NCBI GenBank assembly: GCA_017559135.1
Contig: JAFYSZ010000001.1
Coordinates: 62,001-126,000 of the forward strand
Origin: Bacteroidales bacterium
GTDB lineage: Bacteria; Bacteroidota; Bacteroidia; Bacteroidales; P3
Direction of reading: 5' to 3'
Length of the DNA stretch: 64,000 nucleotides
Under the pieces are notes generated by a model, which did no database searches, was not told the DNA's origin, and worked only from the letters and a program-made list of their open reading frames with translations. This document shows, piece by piece, positions 35,387 to 44,439 of this stretch. Numbering within the stretch: the stretch's first letter is position 1; every line of letters begins with the position of its first letter. Position numbers and translations under genes: made by a program.

Positions 35387-37690
35387 TTATTCAATAATGA
35401 ATTTATCTTTCAAAGAATGTTCTTTTGATTGTAATTCAATAGAATAAAATCCTTTTGGAATATTTAAAAAAATAGAAGAATTATTCGTGTTTTTCTTTAT
35501 TTTTTCTGAAAAAACTAAATGTCCTGCTTCGTTATATATGTTTAAATTTGCTCCTTTCTTAAATTCAGGGTGTGAAATATTGATTTCGCCTGTTGAAGGG
35601 TTAGGATATATTTTTATTTTTTCTTCTTTTTGAAATTCATCTTTTAATCCTACAAGGTTTTTATCACCAATTGCCATTATGTAATCGCCTTTTCTTAGTT
35701 TTGTAGATACATATCCCGATGAGGAGGAAGGATAATTTGCTTCTATTCTATACCAAGGCGATTCTGAGTTTTCTCTATAAAATAACATAAGAGAGTCTTT
35801 TGATGCGTAATCAGGCAATAAACTATTGTCAAAGTCTCTTTCTGAGAAGGAGATTTTAAAATAAAACTTTGCTTCTATTTCTGCTTTATCTAAATTAACG
35901 CCTTCTATTGTCCAATAGTGTTTTTGTGAAAATCTGCTAACGCCTTCGGGTAATTGTTCTTGATTTGCTCCAACCCAATGCAGAGTAGGGCGAAGTAAAA
36001 CACTATCTTGACAAGATGTAACATTGGCTTTGAAGTAGGAGTTTTTAAATTCGTAATTGCTTGGCTCTGATATAATTTTATAACTATCTGTTGTGAGATC
36101 AAAAAACTCTTCATCAAAATCCAAAAACGCTGCTTGTGGAGTGAAAGGTAAAGAAAAATTATGCTCAAATCCTTGTCCGTTGTCAATAATCATAGCATCG
36201 TAGCGATTAAAGGCAGAATCCATAAATGTAATAGGTATTCTGATGTTTGTACAAGGAGAATTGTAGTCGGTTTCTGTGCGAGATGTTATTTTTATTCTTG
36301 CGGAATTTTCTGCAAAAGAGCAACTCTTTATTGCAAAGTGATGAGTTAAAGTGTCAAAAACGTAATAATTGAAAAAATCTCTAAGGTCTATACCAGAATA
36401 AGATGAAAGGCTATCTCGGAGTGTGTAAGAATCTATATTGGAAAATGCAAAATCTTGTAAAAGTCTTTGAACGCTACTATAAAACAGACTATCGCCCATA
36501 TAGGTTTTAAGACTCATTGCAATCAAAGCCCCTTTGTCGTAAACAGTGCTTGAATATGTGTTGTCGGAATTAACACCGCTTAAAGCAAATCTACCTTCAT
36601 CAAATGGTAAATCTTTGATTACGCTTTCTATTTTACTTCTAAAATGTTGTTTTGCTACATCTTCTCCAAATATTGCAGCAAGTGAAAGCCTTTCAGTAAA
36701 GGTTGTCCAACCTTCATTTATCCACATATCGCCAGAAGTTGCACAAGTAATTAAATTTCCGAACCAAGAATGTCCCATTTCGTGCACAATAACGGATTGA
36801 GATTGTAAAGAATAATTCGCTCCCAAAGAATGAGCAAGGCTAATGTTGTCAATATGCTCCATACTTCCCTGAGGGGTTGTGCAATATCCAAGTCTGTTGA
36901 ATTGAAATTTACCAAAATGTTTTTCTAAACAAAGAAAGGCAGAGTCAATGTGTCTGAAATTTTCCTCTATTGCACTACTATCGTTTGCAAAATAAAAGAC
37001 GTTTAAAGGTATATTGTCATTTTCTGATATGATTTCTTTTTCTAATTTTGAAAAATCTGCAATTGTCATTCCCACAGTATAGGTTGGGGCGTTTTGTTCA
37101 AGTCTCCAATGATATGTTTTGCTGTTTTCGTTTTCTGTTTCGTTGATTAAATTTCCTGAACACACTGCTTTAACATTTTTGTTTGTTGTAATGATAAAAT
37201 CAAATGTTGCTTTGTCGGTAAAATTGTCTTTACAAACAAACCAACTACGTCCATAACAATGAGGATAATCGCTAAATGCAACTCCTAATGTGTAGATTAT
37301 GCTATTAGAATAGTGAATGCCACCCCAATTATAAGGCTCTACATTGTTGCCTCCTCGATAAAATACTTTTAATCTTAGAGTGTCGTTAATTGTTACTTCA
37401 TTGCTCGGAGTAAAACGCAATTTATTGTTTTGATAAGTGTAGTTTATTGGGTTTTCTTCAAGAAAAACTGAATCTATTGTCTGATTTCTCAAATCAAATT
37501 CAATAAATTCTGGATTTTCTTCAAGTAAAAGAAAAGTTATTTCACTAAATCCTATGTGTGTGTTTTGTTGTAGATTATTAACATTAAGGTTTATTTCGTA
37601 ATGTAATACATCTGTGTTAGAGGATTGTGCCTTTGCTAAATTAAAACACGCAAAGCATAAAATAATTGAAAGGAAATGTAATTTTTTCAT
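35387..37690 (-). CDS. M1-family aminopeptidase with T9SS sorting domain
   Basis: 767 residues from MKKLHFLSI; the open frame extends 41 codons further, but that part overlaps the tRNA-Lys locus. Signal peptide 1-21. Zinc site VHEMGHSWFG (about 302-311) and the downstream Glu in WINEGWTTF. The substrate-binding GAMEN motif is GSMEH here, a divergence seen in M1 members outside classical aminopeptidase N. The last about 80 residues are a type A T9SS domain (IYPNPSTGEINI ... GFYSIEL). Exported, probably surface-attached peptidase. Confidence 0.92.
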   Translation of the reverse strand: MKKLHFLSIILCFACFNLAKAQSSNTDVLHYEINLNVNNLQQNTHIGFSEITFLLLEENPEFIEFDLRNQTIDSVFLEENPINYTYQNNKLRFTPSNEVTINDTLRLKVFYRGGNNVEPYNWGGIHYSNSIIYTLGVAFSDYPHCYGRSWFVCKDNFTDKATFDFIITTNKNVKAVCSGNLINETENENSKTYHWRLEQNAPTYTVGMTIADFSKLEKEIISENDNIPLNVFYFANDSSAIEENFRHIDSAFLCLEKHFGKFQFNRLGYCTTPQGSMEHIDNISLAHSLGANYSLQSQSVIVHEMGHSWFGNLITCATSGDMWINEGWTTFTERLSLAAIFGEDVAKQHFRSKIESVIKDLPFDEGRFALSGVNSDNTYSSTVYDKGALIAMSLKTYMGDSLFYSSVQRLLQDFAFSNIDSYTLRDSLSSYSGIDLRDFFNYYVFDTLTHHFAIKSCSFAENSARIKITSRTETDYNSPCTNIRIPITFMDSAFNRYDAMIIDNGQGFEHNFSLPFTPQAAFLDFDEEFFDLTTDSYKIISEPSNYEFKNSYFKANVTSCQDSVLLRPTLHWVGANQEQLPEGVSRFSQKHYWTIEGVNLDKAEIEAKFYFKISFSERDFDNSLLPDYASKDSLMLFYRENSESPWYRIEANYPSSSSGYVSTKLRKGDYIMAIGDKNLVGLKDEFQKEEKIKIYPNPSTGEINISHPEFKKGANLNIYNEAGHLVFSEKIKKNTNNSSIFLNIPKGFYSIELQSKEHSLKDKFIIE

Positions 37691-37706
37691 TGTTAAAATT
37701 TTTCTG

Positions 37707-37738
37707 CAAATATAGAAATAAGAAAATACATAAACAAA
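37707..37738 (-). promoter_or_regulatory. Promoter of the M1 peptidase gene
   Basis: On the minus strand TTTG (37738-37735), 20-bp spacer, TATATTTG (37714-37707). Its -33 end overlaps the T-run of the tRNA-Lys terminator. Confidence 0.6.
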
Positions 37739-37765
37739 AAAGCCGACTGCTTTTACAATCGGCTT
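37733..37765 (-). terminator. tRNA-Lys terminator
   Basis: Minus strand AAGCCGATTG...CAGTCGGCTT (10 bp, one G-U) followed by T6. Confidence 0.85.
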
Positions 37766-37780
37766 CTCTTGTTCCATCAG

Positions 37781-37853
37781 TGACCAAGCTGGGACTCGAA
37801 CCCAGGACCCCATCCTTAAAAGGGATGTGCTCTACCGGCTGAGCTACTTGGTC
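37781..37853 (-). tRNA. tRNA-Lys (anticodon TTT)
   Basis: 73 nt cloverleaf: acceptor GACCAAG/CTTGGTC, D arm with AGCTCAGCCGGTAGAGC, anticodon stem CATCC/GGATG around CTTTTAA (anticodon TTT), T arm CTGGGTTCGAGTCCCAG, discriminator A. The 3' CCA is not encoded. Confidence 0.97.
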
Positions 37854-37873
37854 AATCCCCTGATTTGCGAGTG

Positions 37874-37904
37874 CAAAATTACGTCTTTTTTCGTTACTGC
37901 CAAA
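37874..37904 (-). promoter_or_regulatory. tRNA-Lys promoter
   Basis: On the minus strand TTTG (37904-37901), exactly 19-bp spacer, TAATTTTG (37881-37874). Predicted start near 37868, about 15 nt before the mature tRNA. Confidence 0.75.
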
Positions 37905-38130
37905 TTTTTTCTTAACTTTTTTTTGTGTTTTATATCTAAATTGTTGATTAATAGTGAGATTATTTTTGTTTATTAAAATTTCGCCGTCCTTTTTGGAAAC
38001 TAAATTAAAACATAATATGTTAAATCTTTCTTTTTTCTTTTTAATTTTTCTTAAATATTTTTTATTGTCTACTATTATTATTGTGTGTCTCTCAGATACT
38101 ATCGAGTCTCAAATAGAGATTTTATTAAGT

Positions 38131-38178
38131 CTATGAAAAAATCTTTTTTTTCTATGATTTATTATTTTAATTCTATCA
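38131..38178. repeat. 21-bp-phased repeat array (locus E, inverted orientation)
   Basis: CTATGA at 38131 and 38152 and CTATCA at 38173, spaced 21 bp. CTATGA is the reverse complement of the TCATAG core of the other loci. The gap 37854-38220 otherwise contains the tRNA promoter and the smpB promoter; a 60-codon open frame at 37954 looks accidental. Confidence 0.8.
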
Positions 38179-38205
38179 ATAAATGTTTAAACAAGTTTTT
38201 TTTAG

Positions 38206-38213
38206 TATCTTTG
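38206..38213 (+). promoter_or_regulatory. smpB -7 box, suggesting a leaderless mRNA
   Basis: TATCTTTG ends 7 bases before the ATG of smpB, so transcription would begin at or within about two bases of the start codon. No good -33 element is visible at the right distance. Confidence 0.5.
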
Positions 38214-38220
38214 CAAAGTT

Positions 38221-38682
38221 ATGCAAGTAGAAGAAAAGCATCTTATAGATATAAAGAATAAAAAAGCTGGCTTTGAATATTTTTTTGTTCAAACATTTCG
38301 AGCAGGGCTTGTTTTATATGGTACAGAAATAAAGTCAATTCGGGAGGGTAAAGTCAATCTTTCTGATTCCTATTGTTTATTTAGCAAAGGCGAGTTGTGG
38401 GTTCACGATATGTACATATCAGAATATCGTTTTGGTTCGTATTATAATCATCAAGCAAAAAGAATTCGCAAATTGCTTTTGAAGAAAAATGAATTGAGAA
38501 AATTAGAAAATAAAAGTAAAGAAAAAGGATTCACAATTATTCCAACATTGCTTTTTGTTGATGAAAGAGGATATGCGAAACTTGAAATTGCTCTTTGTAA
38601 AGGGAAGCATTCTTATGATAAACGCGAAACAATTAAATTAAAAGATAATAAAAGAGAGCTTGAAAGAGCCTTAAAGTATTAA
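38221..38682 (+). CDS. smpB: SsrA-binding protein SmpB
   Basis: 153 residues, normal length. Partners tmRNA in rescue of stalled ribosomes. Motifs: FEYFFVQTFRAGLVLYGTEIKSIREGKVNL, YISEYRFGSYYNHQAKRIRKLLLKKNE and the C-terminal KGKHSYDKRETIKLKDNKRELERALK tail, which enters the mRNA channel. The tmRNA gene itself is not in the window. It is followed closely by the thioredoxin-fold gene. Confidence 0.97.
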   Translation: MQVEEKHLIDIKNKKAGFEYFFVQTFRAGLVLYGTEIKSIREGKVNLSDSYCLFSKGELWVHDMYISEYRFGSYYNHQAKRIRKLLLKKNELRKLENKSKEKGFTIIPTLLFVDERGYAKLEIALCKGKHSYDKRETIKLKDNKRELERALKY

Positions 38683-38698
38683 ATGAATTATGGTAAAA

Positions 38699-40648
38699 AT
38701 GAAAAAACTAATTTTATTCACTTTTATGTCGATGTTTACCCTTATTTCGTTTGCACAAGGGTATATGATAAACGGTCAAATTAAAGGAAGTAAAAACGGA
38801 CTTGCGACATTAAGAACATATTTTCGAGATGGAAATGAACAATTAGATAGTTCAAGAATAGAAGATGATGGAAAATTTTATTTTAGAGGACAGATAAAAG
38901 ATCCGATCCCTGCTTTATTGACAATAAACGGCAAAAAAACATATCGTCTCTATCTTTCGCCTGGCGATAACATAGAAATGATACTTGTTCCTAATAATGA
39001 AAAAAAGACAAAGATTAAAGGAGCGAAATTAACAGACGAATGGTACTCAATAGTCGCACCACAAAAGAAAGAAGACTATGATGTGCATTTGTCAAGATTA
39101 GAAAATTGGGTTATAAACAATCCTTCCCATATATTTTCTCCCGATATAATTGCTTCATATCTTGCTTACAAATGGAATTATTCGGAATTAACCCGCACTC
39201 TTAATACTTTAAAAGAAGAAGCCTTAAATACCTATCATTATAAGCATTTAAGAGAAAGAGAAGCTTTGATGACACAACTAAGAATAGGAGCAAAAGCACC
39301 TAATTTTACTTCAAAAAATTTGCAAAACAAAACTTTTAGACTTTCAGATGAAGTAAGAAAACACGATTTTACGTTTGTAGATTTTTGGGCTTCGTGGAGT
39401 AAAAAATCAAGAGAAGAAAATCCCGAATTAGTTAAGGTTTACTCAAAGTATAACAAGAAAGGGTTTGAAATTGTTGGCGTTTCCTTAGACGAAAGCAAAG
39501 CAATGTGGGAGGCTGCCGTTAAAGAAGATAAATTACCTTGGATACAAGTATGTGATTTCAAAAAATGGGAAACATCTGCTGCACAAACCTATATGATAAA
39601 AGAAGTTCCAAGCAATGTTTTGATAGATAAAGAAGGCAAAATCATAGCATTCAATCTATCGACAGAGGAATTAGAAATCCGATTAAAAGAATTAACAGCA
39701 GCCTCAGGCTTTACAATCAGCGGAACAATAGAAGGAATAGAAGAAGGAAAGATTTTGTTAGAATTATTATTGGAAAACGGAAAGAAAGAAGAGATAAAGT
39801 CAAAAGTTGTTAATGGATTCTTTGAATTTACAGGCAAGGTAGATAAGACATGTATGGCAATAATTTCGTTACCTTCAAGTATGGGAGAAATTTCCTTCTT
39901 TATGAATAATGAAAATATTGAAATCTCAGGAAAATACACCAATTTAGAAAAAATATCCGTTAAAGGCTCACCTTCAAATGACGCATTTTTGCAAATAGCC
40001 AACCAATGTAATCGTCAAAAGAACCCTATGCAATGTTTAATGAACTATGTTATCGATAACAAGTCAAGTATTTATACACCATTTATAGTAACTTCTTATT
40101 TGGCTCCATATTTAAAAACATCAGAATTAAGAGAAATCTATTCAACTCTTGAAGGTGAAGCAAAAACTATGTATCAATATGACTTATTGGCTAAACATAT
40201 ATTAGCCTTAGATAAAGAAGAACAAGTAGGAGAAAAGATTAGAAATTTCACTCTTGAAAACACAAAAGCAGAGCCTGTATCTATAATGGACGTTGTTCAA
40301 AAAAATAAATATACTCTAATACATTTTTGGGCATCTTGGGATAATAAATCTCTAATGCAAATAAGAGATTTAAGAATGCTTTATAAGAATTTCCGCAAAG
40401 ATGGTTTGGAAATAGTAAGCGTATCACTTGACGATTCAAGACTTGCTTGGAAAAACACAATTGCCACAGAAAAAATGAATTGGGTTAATCTCTCTGACCT
40501 AAAACGTTGGAGTAGCGTAATAGTTAAGTTGTTTGATTTGACATATATTCCACAAAACATATTGATAGATTCAAAAGGAAATATAATAGCGAAGAATCTT
40601 AATATGGATGAAATATCGGAAAGATTATTATTGATGTTTGCAAGATAA
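38699..40648 (+). CDS. Tandem TlpA/DUF4369-like protein with both active sites lost
   Basis: 649 residues from MKKLILF (an ATG 9 bp upstream is possible). Signal peptide 1-19. Two repeats of the same unit: a DUF4369-type beta domain (about 22-120 and 340-440) followed by a helical linker and a thioredoxin-fold domain (about 200-335 and 520-649). In a TlpA protein the active site reads WASWCxxC; here the two sites read WASWSKKS and WASWDNKS, so neither pair of cysteines is present. The rest of the fold (FVDFWASW, IVGVSLDES, EVPSNVLIDKEGKIIA) is kept. Periplasmic or outer membrane; probably a binding rather than redox role. Confidence 0.88.
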   Translation: MKKLILFTFMSMFTLISFAQGYMINGQIKGSKNGLATLRTYFRDGNEQLDSSRIEDDGKFYFRGQIKDPIPALLTINGKKTYRLYLSPGDNIEMILVPNNEKKTKIKGAKLTDEWYSIVAPQKKEDYDVHLSRLENWVINNPSHIFSPDIIASYLAYKWNYSELTRTLNTLKEEALNTYHYKHLREREALMTQLRIGAKAPNFTSKNLQNKTFRLSDEVRKHDFTFVDFWASWSKKSREENPELVKVYSKYNKKGFEIVGVSLDESKAMWEAAVKEDKLPWIQVCDFKKWETSAAQTYMIKEVPSNVLIDKEGKIIAFNLSTEELEIRLKELTAASGFTISGTIEGIEEGKILLELLLENGKKEEIKSKVVNGFFEFTGKVDKTCMAIISLPSSMGEISFFMNNENIEISGKYTNLEKISVKGSPSNDAFLQIANQCNRQKNPMQCLMNYVIDNKSSIYTPFIVTSYLAPYLKTSELREIYSTLEGEAKTMYQYDLLAKHILALDKEEQVGEKIRNFTLENTKAEPVSIMDVVQKNKYTLIHFWASWDNKSLMQIRDLRMLYKNFRKDGLEIVSVSLDDSRLAWKNTIATEKMNWVNLSDLKRWSSVIVKLFDLTYIPQNILIDSKGNIIAKNLNMDEISERLLLMFAR

Positions 40649-40666
40649 ATAATAAAAAGATAGAAT

Positions 40667-41557
40667 ATGAATACATTAGTTAAAACTCCTATTTGGAAAA
40701 TTGTAGTAAAGTATTTATTGATATTAGTAGGAATATCAATGTATTGTTTTGCGTGGAGCGTGTTTATGGTTCCCTCAAAGATAATTGGAGGAGGAGTAGT
40801 TGGTCTTTCTTCGGTTATTTATTACCTTTCAGGAATACCTATGGGTATAACAAACTTCTCTATTAACGCAATCCTATTGTTAATAGGTTATAGAATACTT
40901 GGAGGTAAGTTTGCAATTAACACAATCATAGGAATGACCTCAGCATCATTGTTCTTAATATTTTTCCAACAAGTATTGGAAGTGCAAAATATGGAACAAT
41001 TCAAATTCGAGAACATGGAAATGATTACAAAAGCAATATTAGGTGGAGCGATGTCTGGATTAGGAATCGGATTGTGCTTTATTAACGGAGGAAACTCAGG
41101 AGGTAGTGATATAATTGCGTTGATTGTAACAAAATATAAAAACGTTAGCCCAGGCTCTATAATAATGATAGTAGATACTTGTGTTATTGCATCAACTATT
41201 TTAATGGGTAATGGCCTTGAACAATTAGTTTACTGTTTTGTTTGTTTAGGAGTATTTACTTTTGCAATAGACTTTGTTGTAGAAGGAGAGAAACAAACTT
41301 ATCAAATCACTATTATGTCTCAAATGAGTAATGAAATAGCAGATGCAATCGGTAACGAAGTAAAACGAGGCGTTACTTTATTGAACGGTTGGGGTTGGTA
41401 CAGCAAAAAAGATCAAAAAGTATTGCTTGTAATCGCACAAAAGAAAGATAAAGTTGAAATAATGCGTTTGGTAAAAGCGATAGATCCAAATGCTTTCATT
41501 TCAATAGCAAAAACACAAGGTGTTTACGGAAAGAATTTCTTGCAAATAAAGAAGTAA
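40667..41557 (+). CDS. YitT family membrane protein
   Basis: 296 residues. Five to six N-terminal helices with the family blocks VFMVPSKIIGGGVVGLSSVIYY and CFINGGNSGGSDIIALIVTKYKNVSPGSI, then the cytoplasmic DUF2179 domain (about 205-295; TYQITIMSQMSNEIADAI, RGVTLLNGWGWYSKKDQKVLLVIAQKKD). Transport role unknown. Lies 18 bp after the preceding gene and 5 bp before the oligopeptide-binding gene. Confidence 0.92.
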   Translation: MNTLVKTPIWKIVVKYLLILVGISMYCFAWSVFMVPSKIIGGGVVGLSSVIYYLSGIPMGITNFSINAILLLIGYRILGGKFAINTIIGMTSASLFLIFFQQVLEVQNMEQFKFENMEMITKAILGGAMSGLGIGLCFINGGNSGGSDIIALIVTKYKNVSPGSIIMIVDTCVIASTILMGNGLEQLVYCFVCLGVFTFAIDFVVEGEKQTYQITIMSQMSNEIADAIGNEVKRGVTLLNGWGWYSKKDQKVLLVIAQKKDKVEIMRLVKAIDPNAFISIAKTQGVYGKNFLQIKK

Positions 41558-41562
41558 GAGGT

Positions 41563-43191
41563 TTGAAATTTAATTTTAGACTTTATTTTATATTAAGCTT
41601 TCTTGCCTTTGTATTATGTTCTTGCACAAGCGAGAATCGTAATGCTGGCAAGAAAGTTTTTCGTTATAATGAGGCTGCAAATATTCAGTCATTAGACCCT
41701 GCATTTGCCAAAGATCAAGCAATGATTTGGGTAGATGTTCAACTTTATAATGGTTTGGTGCAAATGGATAATGAATTGAATATCGTGCCTTCAATAGCAA
41801 AATCTTGGGAAGTATCAAACGATGGATTGGAATATACATTTCATTTAAGAAATGATGTGTATTTTCACCCACATCAACTTTTCAAAAATGGTAAACGCCG
41901 AGTTGTTGCAGAGGATTTTGTGTTTAGTTTAAACAGAATAGTAGATACAAAAACAATGTCGCCAGGTGCTGTTTTTTTTGAAAATGTTGAAAAAATAAAT
42001 GGAAAGTATAGTTTCTTTGCACCTAACGACAGCACGTTTGTTGTAAGATTAAAGCAAGCCTTTTCACCATTTCTTGGAATATTAACAATGCCTTACGCAA
42101 GCGTTGTGCCAGAAGAAATAGTAAATCATTACAAGGAAGATTTCAGAAAGCACCCTATCGGAACAGGTCCTTTTAAATTCAAAATGTGGAAAGAAAATGT
42201 CAAATTGGTACTTGTGAAAAATGAAGACTATTTTGAAAAGGACTCCTTAGGTCAAAGCCTTCCTTATTTAGATGCTGTTGCAATTAGTTTTATTGTTGAT
42301 AAACAATCTGTATTCTTAGAGTTCGTTAAGGGAAATATTGATTTTATTTCGGGAATTGATCCAAATTACAAAGACGAAATCCTAACTCGTAGCGGTAAAT
42401 TGCAACCTAAATATAAAGATAAAATAAATCTTATCACTCAACCATATCTAAATACAGAGTATCTTGGCTTTAAGATGGACGTAAACGATGAAAAAAATCC
42501 TTTAAAGGACAAAAGAGTACGTCAAGCAATCAATTACGGATTCTCTCGTGAGAAGATGATAAAATATATGCGTAATAACGTTGGCTATCCAGGTGAATTT
42601 GGAATCATTCCCGTAGGTTTAGCAGGATTTGATTCCACAATAAATTCATACAAATACAATCCCCAAAAAAGCAAACAGCTATTGCAAGAGGCAGGTTACC
42701 CAAATGGAGAAGGAATGCAAGAAATTACACTTTCCACAACGGCAACTTATCTTGATTTATGTAAATATATTCAACAACAATTAGGACTTTTAGGAATAAA
42801 GGTAAAGATAGATGTTAATCCTCCTGCTGCTTTGCGTGAGCATATAGCACAAGGCAAAACACAATGGTTTCGTGGCTCATGGATTGCCGATTATCCCGAT
42901 GCAGAAAACTATCTTTCGCTTTTTTATAGCAAGAATCATTGCCCAAAAGGCTCAAATTACACTCATTTCTCTTCAAAAGAATATGACAGACTCTATGAAG
43001 AATCAATCTTAGAGACAGATTACGAAAAGCGAATCGCCTTATACAAAAAAATGAACGCCATAATAATAGAAGAAAGTCCTATTGTAGTTTTGTATTATGA
43101 CCAAGTATTGCGATTTGTTCAAAAAAACATAAGCGGATTTGAATCAAACCCACTTAATCTTCTAATCCTAAAAAACGTTAAAAAAGAATAA
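41563..43191 (+). CDS. Oligopeptide-binding ABC lipoprotein (family 5, OppA-like)
   Basis: 542 residues, beginning at a TTG start (41563) with an AAGAGG just upstream; no ATG fits the signal sequence. Lipoprotein signal: LAFVLCSCTSEN (Cys21). SBP family 5 pattern: IQSLDPAFAKDQAMIWVDVQLYNGL, SIAKSWEVSNDGLEYTFHLRNDVYF, VVAEDFVFSLNRI, HPIGTGPFKFKMW and DKRVRQAINYGFSREKMI. No oppB/C/D/F permease or ATPase genes adjoin it in this window. Confidence 0.92.
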   Translation: MKFNFRLYFILSFLAFVLCSCTSENRNAGKKVFRYNEAANIQSLDPAFAKDQAMIWVDVQLYNGLVQMDNELNIVPSIAKSWEVSNDGLEYTFHLRNDVYFHPHQLFKNGKRRVVAEDFVFSLNRIVDTKTMSPGAVFFENVEKINGKYSFFAPNDSTFVVRLKQAFSPFLGILTMPYASVVPEEIVNHYKEDFRKHPIGTGPFKFKMWKENVKLVLVKNEDYFEKDSLGQSLPYLDAVAISFIVDKQSVFLEFVKGNIDFISGIDPNYKDEILTRSGKLQPKYKDKINLITQPYLNTEYLGFKMDVNDEKNPLKDKRVRQAINYGFSREKMIKYMRNNVGYPGEFGIIPVGLAGFDSTINSYKYNPQKSKQLLQEAGYPNGEGMQEITLSTTATYLDLCKYIQQQLGLLGIKVKIDVNPPAALREHIAQGKTQWFRGSWIADYPDAENYLSLFYSKNHCPKGSNYTHFSSKEYDRLYEESILETDYEKRIALYKKMNAIIIEESPIVVLYYDQVLRFVQKNISGFESNPLNLLILKNVKKE

Positions 43192-43214
43192 GAAAAATAT
43201 CTCTAAGAAAAAAT

Positions 43215-43258
43215 AAAATAAAGCAAAGAAAAAAATATTTTTTTCTTTGCTTTATTTT
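43215..43258. terminator. Perfect 44-bp AT-rich palindrome, bidirectional terminator
   Basis: Arms of 22 bp, no loop mismatch: AAAATAAAGCAAAG on the left mirrors CTTTGCTTTATTTT on the right around A7-TA-T7. Lies between the stops of convergent genes (43191 and 43292). Its right arm recurs elsewhere: see the 49-bp repeat. Confidence 0.85.
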
Positions 43259-43284
43259 GCGTTTCCTTAGACTTTTTTTTCGCT
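43236..43284. repeat. 49-bp repeat, copy 1
   Basis: 49 identical bases also present at 45942-45990, including T7-CTTTGCTTTATTTTGC-GTTTCCTTAGAC-T8-CGCT. Both copies end within eight bases of the stop of a minus-strand gene. The internal 19-mer TTTCTTTGCTTTATTTTGC also occurs, inverted, at 4811-4829. Confidence 0.95.
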
Positions 43285-43291
43285 TGTTTTA

Positions 43292-44419
43292 CTATTTGAT
43301 TATCAGTTTTTTATTTGCAAATCCTCTTTGTGTTTTTATCCTCACAACATAAACACCGCTTTCAAGAATTGACACATCTAAGGTTTCAATGTTTTGACTT
43401 CCTTCTTTTCTTAACACAACTTGTCCTAAGGCATTATGGATTTCTATTTCTCTTATCTTGAATGATGATTGTATTGTTACAATATCCTTTGCAGGATTTG
43501 GGTAAACGTTGGAATATTTATCAACATTTACATCATAAAGACAAACATTAGTATCGGGATATGTGCCATCGCCTAAGGTGGTATCTGTTTCTGCAAAAAT
43601 TGGGAACATATACATTTGACAAGTATTTGGAGTCGGAGAATCTGCTGCATGACTTAAATTAAAGAAATCGGTATAAGGATATCTTGATGGCGAATGTCCA
43701 TGATCTTCAACTTGCAAGTGTTGATTATAAGGGTGATCACTCCATTGCACCCAAGTAGATGCAGTGTCGTCAGCTGTCCTTACTAATGAAGGATATGCAA
43801 AATTACATTCTGAAAACACTATGTTAGATATCACAGTAGAATTATTAGTTGCATCTTCCACTATATAAAACAAGCCGTTCACGTTTACAGGTTCATTAAA
43901 ATAATATTCAATGAAAGTATTTTGCTCTGAGTCTTTTAAAACAAAGTTAGTATCAATATCAACCGATGTTATTTCTCTATTCAATGTGCTATTCATTAAC
44001 TTTAATTTACCTTTTGGTGTAGAATTGTAAAAATCAATTGGATTGTTAGAAATATGTGTTATTTTTTCATCCGTAGTAATCAAAGCTATATTACTGATAT
44101 TTTCAGGAATGTAATCTAATAAATATTTATAATTAACTCCTATTGCAATACCTTGTACTGTTAATAATGTGTCTGTATAACATGGTTGTGCTCTATCAAG
44201 AATTTGAATAACATTCAGATTACTTCCCGTATTATAAAAAGAATAGTGATTTCGTGCCATAAAAAGTTGATAATTCACACCCGTTTCATCATAAAATAAC
44301 AGAGAGCCGCAAAGTTCTACATCTATAAAATCAGGCAAATAATAGTTTTCAATATTTTGTCCTTTTGCAAAAAAGGATACAAACACAACAAATGCTGAAA
44401 TAAATAATACTTTTTTCAT
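43292..44419 (-). CDS. Secreted protein with T9SS type A sorting domain
   Basis: 375 residues from MKKVLFISAF; an earlier in-frame ATG gives ten more residues, before the signal peptide. Signal peptide 1-20. Middle part beta-rich and of no family I know; it has paired Cys residues and a DHGHSPSRYPYTDFFNLSHA stretch. T9SS type A domain at the end (NVYPNPAKDIVTIQS ... GVYVVRI). Upstream neighbour (44440) encodes another secreted protein with similar style, so the two likely form an operon with 20 bp between them. Confidence 0.85.
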   Translation of the reverse strand: MKKVLFISAFVVFVSFFAKGQNIENYYLPDFIDVELCGSLLFYDETGVNYQLFMARNHYSFYNTGSNLNVIQILDRAQPCYTDTLLTVQGIAIGVNYKYLLDYIPENISNIALITTDEKITHISNNPIDFYNSTPKGKLKLMNSTLNREITSVDIDTNFVLKDSEQNTFIEYYFNEPVNVNGLFYIVEDATNNSTVISNIVFSECNFAYPSLVRTADDTASTWVQWSDHPYNQHLQVEDHGHSPSRYPYTDFFNLSHAADSPTPNTCQMYMFPIFAETDTTLGDGTYPDTNVCLYDVNVDKYSNVYPNPAKDIVTIQSSFKIREIEIHNALGQVVLRKEGSQNIETLDVSILESGVYVVRIKTQRGFANKKLIIK

Positions 44420-44439
44420 ATTTTTATTTTTTTTAATGG

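Noticed and set aside
37691..37813. Longer N-terminus for the M1 peptidase
   Set aside because: The extension runs through the tRNA-Lys gene and terminator; a clean signal peptide begins at 37690.
37954..38136. 60-codon hydrophobic open frame before smpB
   Set aside because: Strongly AT-rich, no family resemblance, overlaps the 21-bp repeat array, no start context.
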